A stretch of DNA of 58,533 nt from JAWLGJ01 sp041685145 (GCA_041685145.1 JAWLGJ010000019.1:1-58533), one strand, 5' to 3'. Shown: positions 43,544 through 53,250, counted from the first letter of the stretch. Numbers and translations: made by a program. Notes: generated from the letters alone by a model not told the origin.

Positions 43544-44308
43544 TCAGACCTTGAGAACCATGCCGTCATAAGCGGGTTCGACATGCGCCGGCGTCGCCCG
43601 CCGCACGCTCTCGTAATCCATCCCCGGCCCCATATGCGTCAGCACGGCCCGTTCCGGCTTGACGCGGTCGATCCACGCCAGCGCCTTGTCGAGATGGGCG
43701 TGGGTGGTGTGCGGCTGGGTGGTCAGGCAGCCGACGATCCACAGCGTCACCCCCTCAAGGGCGGCAAAGGCGGCGTCCGGCAGTTGGACCGCGTCGGTCG
43801 AATACGCCACCGGGCCGAAACGAAATCCGGTGCTGTGGCCGTAGCCATGATCCTGCGGAAACGGCGTCACCGCCACCGTGCCCACCTGGAACGGCCCCTC
43901 GATGACATGCGGCAGCAGCATCGGCTTGTAGACCGGCACCCCCTCCTCCAGCGTGCCGAACACATAAGGAAACCGATGCACTATCTGGTCGAGGAAATCC
44001 TTCTCGGCATGGACCGGCAGCGGCGCCGCCATCGCGCGATTGATCTCGCGCAGGTCGTCGATGCCGTGCAGGTGATCCGCGTGGGTGTGGGTGTAAAGCA
44101 CCGCGTCGAGGCGCCGAATCCCCGCCTCCAGCGCCTGCTCGCGCAGGTCGGGGGCGGTGTCGACCAGTATCGCCGTCGTATCCTGCTCGACCAGGATCGA
44201 CGGACGCCGGCGGCGATTACGGGGATTGCCGGGGTCGCACCGTCCCCAGCCGTGGCTGACAGTCGGCACGCCGCCGGCGCCGCCACAGCCGAGGATGGTG
44301 ACCCTCAT
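43544..44308 (-). CDS. MBL-fold hydrolase, PhnP-like
   Basis: This 254-residue metallo-beta-lactamase fold protein has the metal motif THTHADHLHG, an early ILGCGGAGGVPTVSHGWGRCD and a late HMGPGMDYE. The PhnP-type pattern suggests a cyclic phosphodiesterase, but the bona fide phn operon is absent. It is last in the metG-tatD cluster, overlapping tatD by 4 nt. The substrate is uncertain. Confidence 0.87.
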   Translation of the reverse strand: MRVTILGCGGAGGVPTVSHGWGRCDPGNPRNRRRRPSILVEQDTTAILVDTAPDLREQALEAGIRRLDAVLYTHTHADHLHGIDDLREINRAMAAPLPVHAEKDFLDQIVHRFPYVFGTLEEGVPVYKPMLLPHVIEGPFQVGTVAVTPFPQDHGYGHSTGFRFGPVAYSTDAVQLPDAAFAALEGVTLWIVGCLTTQPHTTHAHLDKALAWIDRVKPERAVLTHMGPGMDYESVRRATPAHVEPAYDGMVLKV

Positions 44309-45081
44309 CGCGGAACCTTGGCGAACAGGCGGTGGAAGTTCTCGGTGGTCGCCCGCGCCAATTCCGCCGTCGACACGCCCTTGACCTCGGCCAGCATGGC
44401 GGCCGTGTGCGCAACGAAGGCGGGCTCGTTGCGCTTGCCCCGCTTCGGCACCGGCGCCAGATAGGGCGCGTCGGTCTCGACCAACAGGCGCTCCAGCGGC
44501 ACCTCGCGCACCGTCGCCCGCAGATCGTCGGCCTTCTTGAAGGTGACGATGCCCGACAGTGAGATATATAGGCCGTTTTCCAAGGCAAATTCAGCCAGTT
44601 GGGGGCTGCTGCTGAAGCAATGCATCAGCCCCTGGAATTGCCCCTGCGCCATTTCGTCGCCGATGATGCGGCGGGTGTCGTCCTCGGCGTCGCGGGTGTG
44701 AATCACCACCGGCAGCCCCGCCTGGCGCGCGGCGGCGATGTGGGCGCGGAAGCTGCGCTCCTGGGCGGCGCGCGGGCTGTGCTCGTAGTAATAATCCAGC
44801 CCCGTCTCGCCGAACCCGACCACCTTTGGGTGCGCGGCCATCTCGACGAGGTCGTCCGCCGTCACCTCCGGTTCGTTCCCGGCCTCGTGGGGATGGATGC
44901 CGACGGTGCAATAAATGTCGTCGTGGGCCTCGGCCACCGCCAGCACGCGGCGGAACCGCGTGACATGGGTGCAGATGGTCAGCATCCGCCCGACCCCCGC
45001 ACGCCGCGCCCGCGCCAGAACCTCGTCCAACTCGCCGTCATAGTCCGGAAAGTCGAGGTGGCAATGGCTGTCGACGAGCAT
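44305..45081 (-). CDS. tatD: TatD family metal-dependent DNase
   Basis: This 258-residue TIM-barrel metalloenzyme begins LVDSHCHLDF (metal His-x-His). It has GFGETGLDYYYE, VIHTRDAEDD and a late LVETDAPYLAP. TatD proteins are 3'-5' exonucleases acting on damaged DNA, with possible peptide or tRNA functions. The ATG overlaps the metG stop (ATGA), the normal order in alphaproteobacteria. Confidence 0.94.
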   Translation of the reverse strand: MLVDSHCHLDFPDYDGELDEVLARARRAGVGRMLTICTHVTRFRRVLAVAEAHDDIYCTVGIHPHEAGNEPEVTADDLVEMAAHPKVVGFGETGLDYYYEHSPRAAQERSFRAHIAAARQAGLPVVIHTRDAEDDTRRIIGDEMAQGQFQGLMHCFSSSPQLAEFALENGLYISLSGIVTFKKADDLRATVREVPLERLLVETDAPYLAPVPKRGKRNEPAFVAHTAAMLAEVKGVSTAELARATTENFHRLFAKVPR

Positions 45082-46640
45082 CAGCCGGCGGCCTCCTCCT
45101 CGGTCTCGACATGGCGCGGAAAGACGCCCTGGGGCCTGGGCAGCGGCGTCCCGGGCGCCAGCGCCCCGGCGGGCGTCAGGTGCTCGAAGCTGCGCGCCCC
45201 CTCGCCCACGCCAAGCTGGTCGAGCAGCCGGGCGCTGGCATCGGGCATGAAGGGCTGGGTGAGGATGGCCAGATTACGGACGGTTTCCGCCAGCACCCAC
45301 AACACCGTCGCCATGCGAGCCGGATCGGTCTTGCGCAGCGCCCACGGCGCCTGCCGGTCGACATAGCCGTTGGCCGCCCGCACCACCTGCCAAATGGCCT
45401 CCAGCGCCTCGTGATAGGCCTGGCGGTCCATATGCGCCCGCACCGTCGGCAGGGCCGCCGAGGCGGCGGCCAGCAGTTCCTTGTCCTCGGCGCCGCGCGC
45501 GCCCGGCTCCGGCACCGCGCCGCCGCAGTTCTTGGCGATCATCGACAGCACCCGCTGCGCCAGATTGCCGTAGTCGTTGGCGAGGTCGTTGTTCATGCGC
45601 CCCACCATTGCGCGGTGCGAAAAGTCGCCGTCATTGCCGAACGGCACCTCGCGCAGCAGGAAATAGCGCACCTGGTCGAGGCCATAGCGGTCGACGAGCT
45701 GCACCGGATCGATGACATTGCCGACCGATTTCGAGATCTTCTGGCCCTCGTTCGTCCACCAGCCGTGCGCGAAGACGCGGCGTGGCGGCTCCAGCCCCGC
45801 CGCCATCAGGAAGGCGGGCCAGTAGACGGCGTGAAAGCGCAGGATGTCCTTGCCGACCATGTGGAGGTCGGCCGGCCAGAAGCGCGCGTAGTCGCCGCCG
45901 GTGTCAGGATAGCCGACGCCGGTGATGTAGTTCGTCAGCGCATCCAGCCACACATACATCACATGTTCGGGGTCGTCGGGCACCGGAATGCCCCAGTTGA
46001 AGGTCGTGCGCGATACCGACAGGTCTTGCAGGCCGCCCTTGACGAAGCTGACCACCTCGTTGCGGCGCGACGGCGGCAGAATGAAATCGGGGTTCTTGGC
46101 GTAAAGCTCCAGCAGCGGCTCCTGCCAGGCCGACAAGCGGAAGAAGTAGCTGGGCTCCTCCACCCATTCCACCGGCGCGCCGGTGGGGGCCAACTTGGTG
46201 CCGTCGGGGCCGTCGATCAATTCGCTTTCGGCCCAGAACGCCTCGTCGCGCACCGAATACCAGCCGGCGTATTTGTCCAGGTAAATCTGGTCGCGCGCCA
46301 GCAGTTCCTTCCACAACTGCTGGCAGGAGCGCAGGTGCCGCTCCTCGGTCGTGCGGATGAAATCGTCGTTGGAGAAATTCAGCACCCGCGCCAGGTCGCG
46401 GAAATTCTGCGACACCCGGTCGGTGAACTCCTTGGGCTCGATGCCCGCCGCACGGGCCGATTTCTCGACCTTTTGGCCGTGCTCGTCGGTGCCGGTGAGG
46501 AACTTCACCTCGAACCCGTCCAGCCGCTTGAAGCGCGCCAGCACGTCGCAGGCCAGCGTCGTGTAGGCGTGGCCGATGTGGGGGCTGTCGTTGACGTAGT
46601 AGATGGGCGTGGTGAGGTAGTAGCGTCTGACCCCGGACAT
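45081..46640 (-). CDS. metG: methionyl-tRNA synthetase
   Basis: This 519-residue class I synthetase charges tRNA-Met. HIGH motif PHIGHAYT is at about 20-27 and KMSKS-type KISKSVG at about residue 300. It lacks the C-terminal tRNA-binding EMAP-like domain found in longer MetG proteins. The zinc-knuckle cysteines seen in E. coli MetG are not evident, placing it with the short MetG form. It sits between holB and tatD. Confidence 0.97.
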   Translation of the reverse strand: MSGVRRYYLTTPIYYVNDSPHIGHAYTTLACDVLARFKRLDGFEVKFLTGTDEHGQKVEKSARAAGIEPKEFTDRVSQNFRDLARVLNFSNDDFIRTTEERHLRSCQQLWKELLARDQIYLDKYAGWYSVRDEAFWAESELIDGPDGTKLAPTGAPVEWVEEPSYFFRLSAWQEPLLELYAKNPDFILPPSRRNEVVSFVKGGLQDLSVSRTTFNWGIPVPDDPEHVMYVWLDALTNYITGVGYPDTGGDYARFWPADLHMVGKDILRFHAVYWPAFLMAAGLEPPRRVFAHGWWTNEGQKISKSVGNVIDPVQLVDRYGLDQVRYFLLREVPFGNDGDFSHRAMVGRMNNDLANDYGNLAQRVLSMIAKNCGGAVPEPGARGAEDKELLAAASAALPTVRAHMDRQAYHEALEAIWQVVRAANGYVDRQAPWALRKTDPARMATVLWVLAETVRNLAILTQPFMPDASARLLDQLGVGEGARSFEHLTPAGALAPGTPLPRPQGVFPRHVETEEEAAG

Positions 46641-46688
46641 CGCGCGCCTCCTGGACTGCGTCTTAAGGTATGCCCGCCCGACGGCCCA

Positions 46689-47774
46689 TCAAGGACAGGC
46701 CAGCCGCTCCACGGTCAGGAAGGCTTCCAGCACCACCTGCTTGCGATCGAGATGGACGGCGTCCGCCCGGGCGAAGAGTCGAGCGGTCTTTTCCCACACG
46801 TCGACCCATTGTTCAAGACTTGCCGCGCCCAGCAGGCGCCGCGCCACCGCGTCCTCGCCCGGCACCACTTCCGCCACCGCCTCGCCGCGGCCGCCGGCCC
46901 GCACCACCCGCGCCAGCCACCAGCCCATCAGTTCGCCGAGGATATGGAACGAATCCTCCGCTCCGGCCCGCGCCACCCGGTCGGCCAGGGCGTGCAGCGC
47001 CGCCACGTCCAGGCGCGGCAGCCCCGCCAGCAGGTCGATCATCGCCCGGTAGAGGTCGAGGCCGCCACTGTCGCTGAGGCCCAGCGCGCGGCCGATGCTG
47101 CCCTCTCCCAGCCGCGCCAGCGCCGGCAGGTCGCCCTCGGCAAGCTCGGGCCGCAGGCCGCGCAAAAGCTCCGCCACCGTGTCCTCGGGCAGCGGGCGCA
47201 GCGTCAGGCGGCGGCAGCGCGAGCGGATGGTGGGCAGCAGGCGGCCGGGGCTGTGCGCCACCAGCAGCAGCAAGGCGTGCTCGGGCGGTTCCTCCAGAAG
47301 TTTAAGCAGCGCGTTGGCGGCGTTGCGATTCATCTCGTCGGCGGCATCGACGATCACCACCCGCCAGCCGCCTTCGGCGGGCGTCAGCGACAGGAAATGC
47401 CCCAGCCCGCGCACGTCGTCGACAACGATCTCGGTGCGCCGGCGGCCCTTGTCGTCGCGCCGGCGCTCGATGACGCGCAGATCGGCATGGCCGCCGCTGG
47501 CGATGCGCCGGAAGACGGGGGCGTCCGCGGGCATGGCCAGGGTGTCCGGCGGCCTGAACAGGCCGCCGGCGCCGCCCTCCCCGCCCTGCGCCAGGACGAA
47601 ACGGGCCATGCGGTAGGCCAGCGTCGCCTTGCCGATGCCGCGCGGCCCGCAAATCAGCCAGGCGTGCGCCAGACGACCGCCGTTCCAGGCGTCGAGAAAG
47701 GCCCTCTCGGCCGCCTCGTGGCCGAGCAGCAGGGGATTGTCCACCGGTGAGGCTGCGGCATTGTCCGCGCTCAT
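46689..47774 (-). CDS. holB: DNA polymerase III delta' subunit
   Basis: This protein of 361 residues is the clamp-loader delta' subunit. Visible are LLGHEAAERAF, the degenerate P-loop ICGPRGIGKATLAYR, VVIVDAADEMNRNAANALLKLLEEPPE (Walker B-like and sensor region) and SRCRRLTLRPL. It does not hydrolyse ATP. The zinc-finger cysteines of E. coli delta' are absent. The ATG overlaps the tmk stop. Confidence 0.93.
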   Translation of the reverse strand: MSADNAAASPVDNPLLLGHEAAERAFLDAWNGGRLAHAWLICGPRGIGKATLAYRMARFVLAQGGEGGAGGLFRPPDTLAMPADAPVFRRIASGGHADLRVIERRRDDKGRRRTEIVVDDVRGLGHFLSLTPAEGGWRVVIVDAADEMNRNAANALLKLLEEPPEHALLLLVAHSPGRLLPTIRSRCRRLTLRPLPEDTVAELLRGLRPELAEGDLPALARLGEGSIGRALGLSDSGGLDLYRAMIDLLAGLPRLDVAALHALADRVARAGAEDSFHILGELMGWWLARVVRAGGRGEAVAEVVPGEDAVARRLLGAASLEQWVDVWEKTARLFARADAVHLDRKQVVLEAFLTVERLACP

Positions 47775-48412
47775 CGCGCCGTCAGCAGCCTGTCGCAGAC
47801 CGCCGCCATGATGCGGGCATGTACGGCCTCGACGTCGCCGCCGGCGTCGATGACGACGCAGCGGTCGCTGTCGCGGCGGGCGATGTCCAGGAATCCCTGG
47901 CGCAGCCGTTCATGGAAATCGCGATCCATGCGCTCGTATCGATCCTCGCCGCCCTGCCGCGCCGCCGCCCGGCGCAGGCCCTCCTCAACCGGCAGGTCCA
48001 GCACCAGGGTCAGGTCGGGCCGGAACGTTCCCACCACCACGTCGTAGAGGCGCGCGACCGTGTCCCGGCCAAGGCCGTGGCCATAGCCCTGATAGGCGAC
48101 CGTGGAGTCGGCGAATCGGTCGGAGACGACCCAGCGCCCCGCCGCCAGCGACGGCCACACGGTGCGCACGAGATGGTCACGGCGGGCGGCGAAATGCAAC
48201 AGGGTCTCGGTCATCGCGTCCCAGCGCCCCACGGCACCATCGACCAGCAGTTGCCGGATCTCCTCGGCGCCGGGCGCGCCGCCGGGCTCGCGGGTGGCAA
48301 CCACCTCCAGCCCCTTCTGGCGCAGGGCCTCGGCGAGGCGGCGGACCTGGGTGGACTTGCCGCTGCCCTCGCCGCCCTCCAGGGTGACGAATCGCGCCGC
48401 CGCGGCCGTCAC
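47771..48412 (-). CDS. tmk: thymidylate kinase
   Basis: This 213-residue kinase converts dTMP to dTDP. It has P-loop LEGGEGSGKSTQVRRL, VVATREPGGAPGAEEIR, the DR-x motif VVSDRFADSTVAYQG and LVLDLPVEEGLRR. The start is GTG 48412, one nucleotide after the dacA stop (TGAGGTG). Order dacA-tmk-holB is conserved in alphaproteobacteria. Confidence 0.96.
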   Translation of the reverse strand: MTAAAARFVTLEGGEGSGKSTQVRRLAEALRQKGLEVVATREPGGAPGAEEIRQLLVDGAVGRWDAMTETLLHFAARRDHLVRTVWPSLAAGRWVVSDRFADSTVAYQGYGHGLGRDTVARLYDVVVGTFRPDLTLVLDLPVEEGLRRAAARQGGEDRYERMDRDFHERLRQGFLDIARRDSDRCVVIDAGGDVEAVHARIMAAVCDRLLTAR

Positions 48413-48413
48413 C

Positions 48414-49574
48414 TCAGCTCCCGCCCCAGACGACGTGTTTCAGCGCCCCCGCGATGCGCCCGAAAAAGCCGAGCTGTTCCACATCCACGCCCGCCAGCAG
48501 CGGGCGCTCGATGGGGGCGCGGTCGGGCATTTCGATGCGCAGCGTCGCCAGCGGCTGCCCCTGGCGCACCGGCGCCGGCACCGGGGCGTCGAACACCGCC
48601 GTCACCTTCATGCGGTCGCGGGCCATCTTGGGAATGGTCAGCACCACCTCGTCGGCCACCACCAGGGGAACGCGCTCGGCCTCGCCCAGCCACACCGGCG
48701 CCTCGGCCACCGTATCGCCGGCGGCGAACAGGGCATAGGTGCCGAATTCGCGGAAGCCCCATTCCAGCAGCCGTTCCGCATCCTCCGAACGGGCCTTGGG
48801 GGTGGGCAGGCCGTTGACCACCAGGATCAGGCGCCGCCCCTCGCGCTCCGCCGAGGCGACCAGGCCGTACCCGGCGGCCTCGGTGTGGCCGGTCTTGAGG
48901 CCGTCGGCGCCCATGTTCTTGTAAAGCAGCGGGTTGCGGTTGTGCTGCGTGATGTCGCTGTAGGTGAACTCGGTTTCGCTGAAATAGGGATACAGGTCGG
49001 GAAAGTCGTGGACGAGCCGCCGCGCCAGCAACGCCAGTTCGCGCGCCGTGGTCAGGTGCTCGGGATGCGGCCAGCCGGTGGAATTCTTGAACACGCTGCG
49101 TTCCAGCCCCAATTGCCGCGCGCGCTGGGTCATCATGTCGGCGAAATTGTCCTCGCTGCCGCCGATGGCCTCCGCCACCACGATGCAGGCGTCGTTCCCC
49201 GACTGCACGACGATGCCGCGGATCAAGTCCTCCACCCGCGCGCGGGTGTCGACCAGCACAAACATCTTCGAGCCGCCCTTGCGCCACGCCTTCTCGCTAA
49301 CGGGCATGGTGTCGTCGAGGCCGATGCGCCCGTCCTTGATGCGTTCGAACAGCATATAGGCGGTCATCAGCTTGCTCATCGACGAGGGCGGCATCAACTC
49401 GTCGGCGTTCTTTTCGAACAGCACCGCGCCGGTGTGGTAGTCCATCAGGATGGCCTGTTCAGCGCGGGTTTCAATGGCATGGGCGGCCGGCACCGCCGCA
49501 AAGGCGCCGGCGAGGATGAGCGTCAGCCCCAGCAACAGGGCGCGGACGGCGGCATTAAGGGGCGAGTTTGACAT
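48414..49574 (-). CDS. dacA: D-alanyl-D-alanine carboxypeptidase (PBP5/DacA)
   Basis: This 386-residue periplasmic serine enzyme trims terminal D-Ala from peptidoglycan pentapeptides. It has a signal peptide (about 1-33), Ser65-x-x-Lys68 (PPSSMSKLM), SGNDACIVVAE and KTGHTEAAGYGLVAS. The C-terminal domain ends in an amphipathic-type anchor. I chose ATG 49574; an upstream in-frame start lacks a ribosome site. It lies between rlpA and tmk. Confidence 0.94.
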   Translation of the reverse strand: MSNSPLNAAVRALLLGLTLILAGAFAAVPAAHAIETRAEQAILMDYHTGAVLFEKNADELMPPSSMSKLMTAYMLFERIKDGRIGLDDTMPVSEKAWRKGGSKMFVLVDTRARVEDLIRGIVVQSGNDACIVVAEAIGGSEDNFADMMTQRARQLGLERSVFKNSTGWPHPEHLTTARELALLARRLVHDFPDLYPYFSETEFTYSDITQHNRNPLLYKNMGADGLKTGHTEAAGYGLVASAEREGRRLILVVNGLPTPKARSEDAERLLEWGFREFGTYALFAAGDTVAEAPVWLGEAERVPLVVADEVVLTIPKMARDRMKVTAVFDAPVPAPVRQGQPLATLRIEMPDRAPIERPLLAGVDVEQLGFFGRIAGALKHVVWGGS

Positions 49575-49641
49575 CTGAATCCGTCGGTGGGCTTGCAACT
49601 GTCTCTTCCGGGCTATGCCGGGCGATTGTGGCATCAAGGTG

Positions 49642-50604
49642 TCAATAGACGATCAACCGCGCCTCGGGATGGCCGGCCTTGACCACCGCCTCCAGCACGC
49701 TGTCGGCCTCGTCCATGTTGTGGATCGGCCCCAAGCGGACGCGATAGAAATGCCGCCCGTCGACGGCCGCCTGCATGATGTTGGTGGGGCCGATGCCGGT
49801 GAGGCGACTGCTGAGGCGGAAGGCGTTTTCGTAGTCCATGAACGACCCCGCCTGCACAAAGATGGCCCCGCCCTCCTCCAGCGCCGCCGTCGTCAGGGGC
49901 TTGGCGGCTGGCGGCTCGACCGGCTCCGGCTCCGGCGGCGGCGCCGCGTCGGACTTCGGCCCGAGGTCGGCGACACGCACACGCTGCGGCGGTGGCAGAT
50001 CCTGGCGATTCACCTCCACCCGTGGCGCCGGGCGCGGCGGCGCGGGGGTGGCCGACGCCTTCACCACCCGCGGCTGGCCGGTCATGCGCTCGGCTATGGC
50101 GCGGCTCTCCTCGGGCAGAATCTCGACGCGCACCCGCGCCGTGCCCTGCCGCTCGAAGCCCAGCAACTGGGCCGCGCGGTACGAGACGTCGATGATGCGC
50201 TTGCGCGCAAAGGGCCCGCGGTCGTTGACCCGCAGCACCAGCGAGCGGCCGTTTTCCAGGTTCGTCACCCGCACCATGCTGGGCATGGGCAGCGTCTTAT
50301 GCGCCGCGGTGAGCGCATACATGTCGTAGCGCTCGCCATTGGCGGTCATCTTGCCGTGGAAGTCCTTGCCGTACCACGAGGCGACGCCGTCCTCGCGGTA
50401 GCTGAAATCCTCCTTGGGGTAGTACCACACGCCGCCGATCTGGTAGGGCTTGCCGACCTTGTAGGTGCCGCCCTCCGCGGTCATCGGCGGCGGGGTGTGT
50501 TCCTTGTAGACATGGCTGACCAGGGCGACTTCCGAACAACCGGCCAGGATGAGGACCGCGCCGACAAGCGCGGGGAGCCGTGTGCCGAACGGCAAGGAAG
50601 TCAT
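49642..50604 (-). CDS. rlpA: septal ring lytic transglycosylase/SPOR protein RlpA
   Basis: This lipoprotein of 320 residues has LAGC lipobox Cys near residue 23, a double-psi barrel at about 70-165 (GVASWYGKDFHGKMTANGERYD, RVNDRGPFARKRIIDVS) and a proline-rich linker. A C-terminal SPOR domain follows (about 245-318, IFVQAGSFMDYENAFRL). RlpA cleaves denuded glycans at the septum. It sits between mltB and dacA, a standard order. Confidence 0.94.
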   Translation of the reverse strand: MTSLPFGTRLPALVGAVLILAGCSEVALVSHVYKEHTPPPMTAEGGTYKVGKPYQIGGVWYYPKEDFSYREDGVASWYGKDFHGKMTANGERYDMYALTAAHKTLPMPSMVRVTNLENGRSLVLRVNDRGPFARKRIIDVSYRAAQLLGFERQGTARVRVEILPEESRAIAERMTGQPRVVKASATPAPPRPAPRVEVNRQDLPPPQRVRVADLGPKSDAAPPPEPEPVEPPAAKPLTTAALEEGGAIFVQAGSFMDYENAFRLSSRLTGIGPTNIMQAAVDGRHFYRVRLGPIHNMDEADSVLEAVVKAGHPEARLIVY

Positions 50605-50642
50605 CGTGCCCGCCCACCCCTATACGAAGGATGACCAGGACT

Positions 50643-51626
50643 CTACCGATTGGTGATGGCGTCGGCAAGCAGGCCGACGGCCAGGGCGAAGTAATTCGAG
50701 CGATTCCAGCGCAGCAGGGTGCGGAAATTGTCGTAGACGATGAAGGCGCGGCCGTCGCCGTCGGGCCACAGCAGCGAGCCCTCCATGCCCGCAACCACCG
50801 GCAGCGGCCCGCCGTCGGCGCGCCGCACCCCGAGGTCGCGCCATTCGGCCAGGGGCTTGCGCGTCTCCAATCCCAGCAGCCCGTCGTCGAGATCCGCCGG
50901 CAGGCGCACCTGTCGGCCCCACCGCTCGTCGCCTTTCCAGCCTTCCGAGGCCAGGTAGTTGGCGGCGGAGGCGAAGACATCGGCGGGGGTGCTCCAAATG
51001 TCGCGGCGCCCGTCGCCGTCGAAGTCGACGGCATATTTGACGAAGCTCGACGGCATGAACTGGCACTGACCCATCGCCCCCGCCCACGACCCGGACATGG
51101 AGTCGGCGTCGATGTGGCCTTCGTCGAGGATGGTCAGGGCGTGCATCAACTCGCCACGGAAGTACTCGCCGCGCCGGCCGTCATAGGCCAGCGTCGCCAG
51201 CGCGGGGACGACCTCGAAGCCGCCCGTAAGGCGGCCGAAATCGGTTTCGATTCCCCACAGCGCAACGATGTACGGCGGCTGCACGCCGTAGGCGGCGCCG
51301 ATCTCGTCCAGCATGTCGCGATGCGAGTCGTACAGCGCCCGCCCCCGCTTGATGCGCCCCGCCGGCACCACGCGCTGCACATACTGCTCGAAGGTCAGGG
51401 TGAACTCGGGCTGGCTACGGTCAAGCTCGATGACGCGCGGGATGGGCGTCAGATCGTCCAGGGCCTGTTCGATGACGCGCTCGCTGATGCCGTTCTGGCG
51501 CGCCTCGGCGACCACGCCTTGGAGCCAATTGTCGAAATCCGTCGCCGCCCGCGCCGGCGCCGCCGCCAGCGTCGCCACCGCCAGTGCAACAAAAAGCCCG
51601 TCCCGAATGGTCGCACCGAATCGCAC
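50643..51626 (-). CDS. mltB: lytic murein transglycosylase (MltB family)
   Basis: This protein of 327 residues starts at GTG 51626, chosen for the ribosome site GGGAGG six bases upstream and a clean signal peptide (AAAPARA). The catalytic glutamate is Glu127 in LWGIETDFGR, and GAMGQCQFMPSSFVKYAVD with ASAANYLASEGW are typical. It cleaves MurNAc-GlcNAc bonds in peptidoglycan. Just upstream lies rpmJ with its own terminator. Confidence 0.93.
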   Translation of the reverse strand: MRFGATIRDGLFVALAVATLAAAPARAATDFDNWLQGVVAEARQNGISERVIEQALDDLTPIPRVIELDRSQPEFTLTFEQYVQRVVPAGRIKRGRALYDSHRDMLDEIGAAYGVQPPYIVALWGIETDFGRLTGGFEVVPALATLAYDGRRGEYFRGELMHALTILDEGHIDADSMSGSWAGAMGQCQFMPSSFVKYAVDFDGDGRRDIWSTPADVFASAANYLASEGWKGDERWGRQVRLPADLDDGLLGLETRKPLAEWRDLGVRRADGGPLPVVAGMEGSLLWPDGDGRAFIVYDNFRTLLRWNRSNYFALAVGLLADAITNR

Positions 51627-51740
51627 GCTATCCCTCCCTGCCCACGACCCAACGTTGTGCCACAGCCCACCGCGACGGGCAACGGCACCCTTTGGGGGCA
51701 GGATAAGGCAAATTGGTGAAGGGCAGGTAAGCAAACGCAA

Positions 51741-51764
51741 CGGGCCGCACCAAGGCGCGGCCCG
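51741..51764 (-). terminator. intrinsic terminator of rpmJ
   Basis: An 8-bp stem CGGGCCGC/GCGGCCCG with loop GCCTTGGT on the minus strand, followed by TTGCGTTTGCTT, lies 43 nt after the rpmJ stop. Confidence 0.7.
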
Positions 51765-51807
51765 CGGAATGTTGCGTTACATCAAGCGCCGCCGGCGCCG
51801 GGGCGCC

Positions 51808-51933
51808 TTAGCCCTGGCGGGCCTTGAAGCGGGGGTTCTGCTTGTTGATGACGTAAACGCGACCCTTGCGCCGGATCACCCGGCAGTTCTTGTCGCGCGT
51901 CTTCGCCGCCTTCAGCGAATTACGGATTTTCAT
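51808..51933 (-). CDS. rpmJ: ribosomal protein bL36, zinc-free type
   Basis: This 41-residue protein begins MKIRNSLKAAKTRDKNCRVI and ends NPRFKARQG. It keeps the L36 core but only one cysteine (Cys17) and no CxxC, so it is the zinc-independent form. It is a short real gene between mltB and an M50 protease. Ribosome site GAGGAA lies about 9 nt upstream. It stands outside the usual spc operon, as in many alphaproteobacteria. Confidence 0.95.
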   Translation of the reverse strand: MKIRNSLKAAKTRDKNCRVIRRKGRVYVINKQNPRFKARQG

Positions 51934-52002
51934 TGCCCTGTTCCTCGATTCGTCCGGCCGTCGTCCAAGGTCGGCGGACAATAAGGGGCGGCCTCGCCGC
52001 TG

Positions 52003-53151
52003 TCAAGACCGCCCGCCGGCCTCGTCCATTTCCATGCGCACCGACAGATAATTCATCAGATCGCGGAGCGACAGCACCCCGACGAGGCGGTTGTGGTGGT
52101 CGACGACGAACAGCCGCGTGCGCCCGGCGCGCTGCATCTTCGCCAGCGCCTCGGCGGCGTCGGTCTCCGGGGCCACCGTCTCCTCGCCGCCGCACGCCGC
52201 CATGACCGTCTTGACGTTGCGGCGCCGCCACTCGTCGGGATCGACCTGTCGCACGTCCTGCAGGGACACGCACCCGGCCAGCCGGCCGTCGGCCCCGGCG
52301 ACGGGAAAATTCTTGAAATAGTGCCGGTAGAAATAGTCCTCGACCACACGGTCAAGGCTGGTCTCGGGCGCCACCGCTATCGGTTCGCGGCGCATGAAGC
52401 GCGCCACCGAAACACCGCTGAGGGCCCGGCGCTGCACCTGGCGTTCATAGCCGCCGGCGGCGGCGGCGCGCACGAACAAGCCGATCAGGAACCACCAGAT
52501 GCCGCCGATGAAATTGCCGCCGATCACCGACAACAGCCCCAGCGCCATCAGCAGGAAGGCGAAGGCGGCGCCGACATTGGCGGCGATGCGCGTCGCCGCC
52601 ATGATGTCGCCCTTGACGTGCCAGATTATGGAGCGCAACACCCGCCCGCCGTCGAGCGGGAAGGCGGGAATCATGTTGAACACCGCCAAAGCAACGTTGA
52701 TGAAGGCCAGATAGCCCAGCACCAGCGCGACCGGATGCTGCGCCAGGTCGGGCGGGAACAGCGCCGTCGAGGCATAGAACAGCGCGGCGAGAACCAGGCT
52801 GGTTAGCGGCCCCACGATCGCCATGAAGAACTCGCCCTTGGCGCTGGTGGGTTCCTCGGCCATTTCGGCCACGCCGCCGAAAACAAACAGGGTGATGCCG
52901 TGAATCGGCATTTGGTAGCGCCGCGCCACCAGCGAATGAGCGAATTCATGCACGATGATCGACGCCGCCAAGCCGATGAGGCCGATAATGCCCATGGACC
53001 AGTAGAGCGTGTCGGACAGGCCCGGGGCCACGAAGGGGAAGTAGCCGGCAGCCAGGCTCCAGGCGATGAGGATCGCCAGCAGCAGCCAACTCAGGTCGAC
53101 ATGGACCTTGAAGCCCATCAGTTCGAACAGCTTCAGCCGGTGTGCGAACAT
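52003..53151 (-). CDS. site-2 protease (M50) with CBS pair
   Basis: This protein of 382 residues has six membrane helices with HEFAH (68-72) and FPLDGGRVLRS (about 168-178), the zinc-site motifs. Two CBS domains at about 245-375 usually sense adenine nucleotides. ATG 53151 has a strong GAGGAG/AAGGG site; a start further upstream has none. Spo4FB/M50 proteases with CBS tails are regulated by energy status, inferred here. It lies downstream of a separate CBS protein. Confidence 0.93.
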   Translation of the reverse strand: MFAHRLKLFELMGFKVHVDLSWLLLAILIAWSLAAGYFPFVAPGLSDTLYWSMGIIGLIGLAASIIVHEFAHSLVARRYQMPIHGITLFVFGGVAEMAEEPTSAKGEFFMAIVGPLTSLVLAALFYASTALFPPDLAQHPVALVLGYLAFINVALAVFNMIPAFPLDGGRVLRSIIWHVKGDIMAATRIAANVGAAFAFLLMALGLLSVIGGNFIGGIWWFLIGLFVRAAAAGGYERQVQRRALSGVSVARFMRREPIAVAPETSLDRVVEDYFYRHYFKNFPVAGADGRLAGCVSLQDVRQVDPDEWRRRNVKTVMAACGGEETVAPETDAAEALAKMQRAGRTRLFVVDHHNRLVGVLSLRDLMNYLSVRMEMDEAGGRS

Positions 53152-53181
53152 CGCCCTTCTCCTCAACCGCGCGCGTCACGC

Positions 53182-53230
53182 AAAAGATAAGGGCCGGGAG
53201 CGCCGGGCGCGATGCCCGGCCTCCCGGCCC
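53182..53230 (-). terminator. strong intrinsic terminator of CBS gene
   Basis: GGGCCGGGAG (53191-53200) pairs with CTCCCGGCCC (53221-53230) and inner GCCGGGC with GCCCGGC: a 17-bp stem with one bulge, followed by TTATCTTTT on the minus strand. It separates the CBS gene from the M50-CBS gene. Confidence 0.88.
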
Positions 53231-53250
53231 GTTGCCAGGGGAACCCTTTG

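Noticed and set aside
45111..47750. An 879-codon open frame antisense to metG and holB
   Set aside because: No domain, biased composition, and it opposes two clear essential genes.
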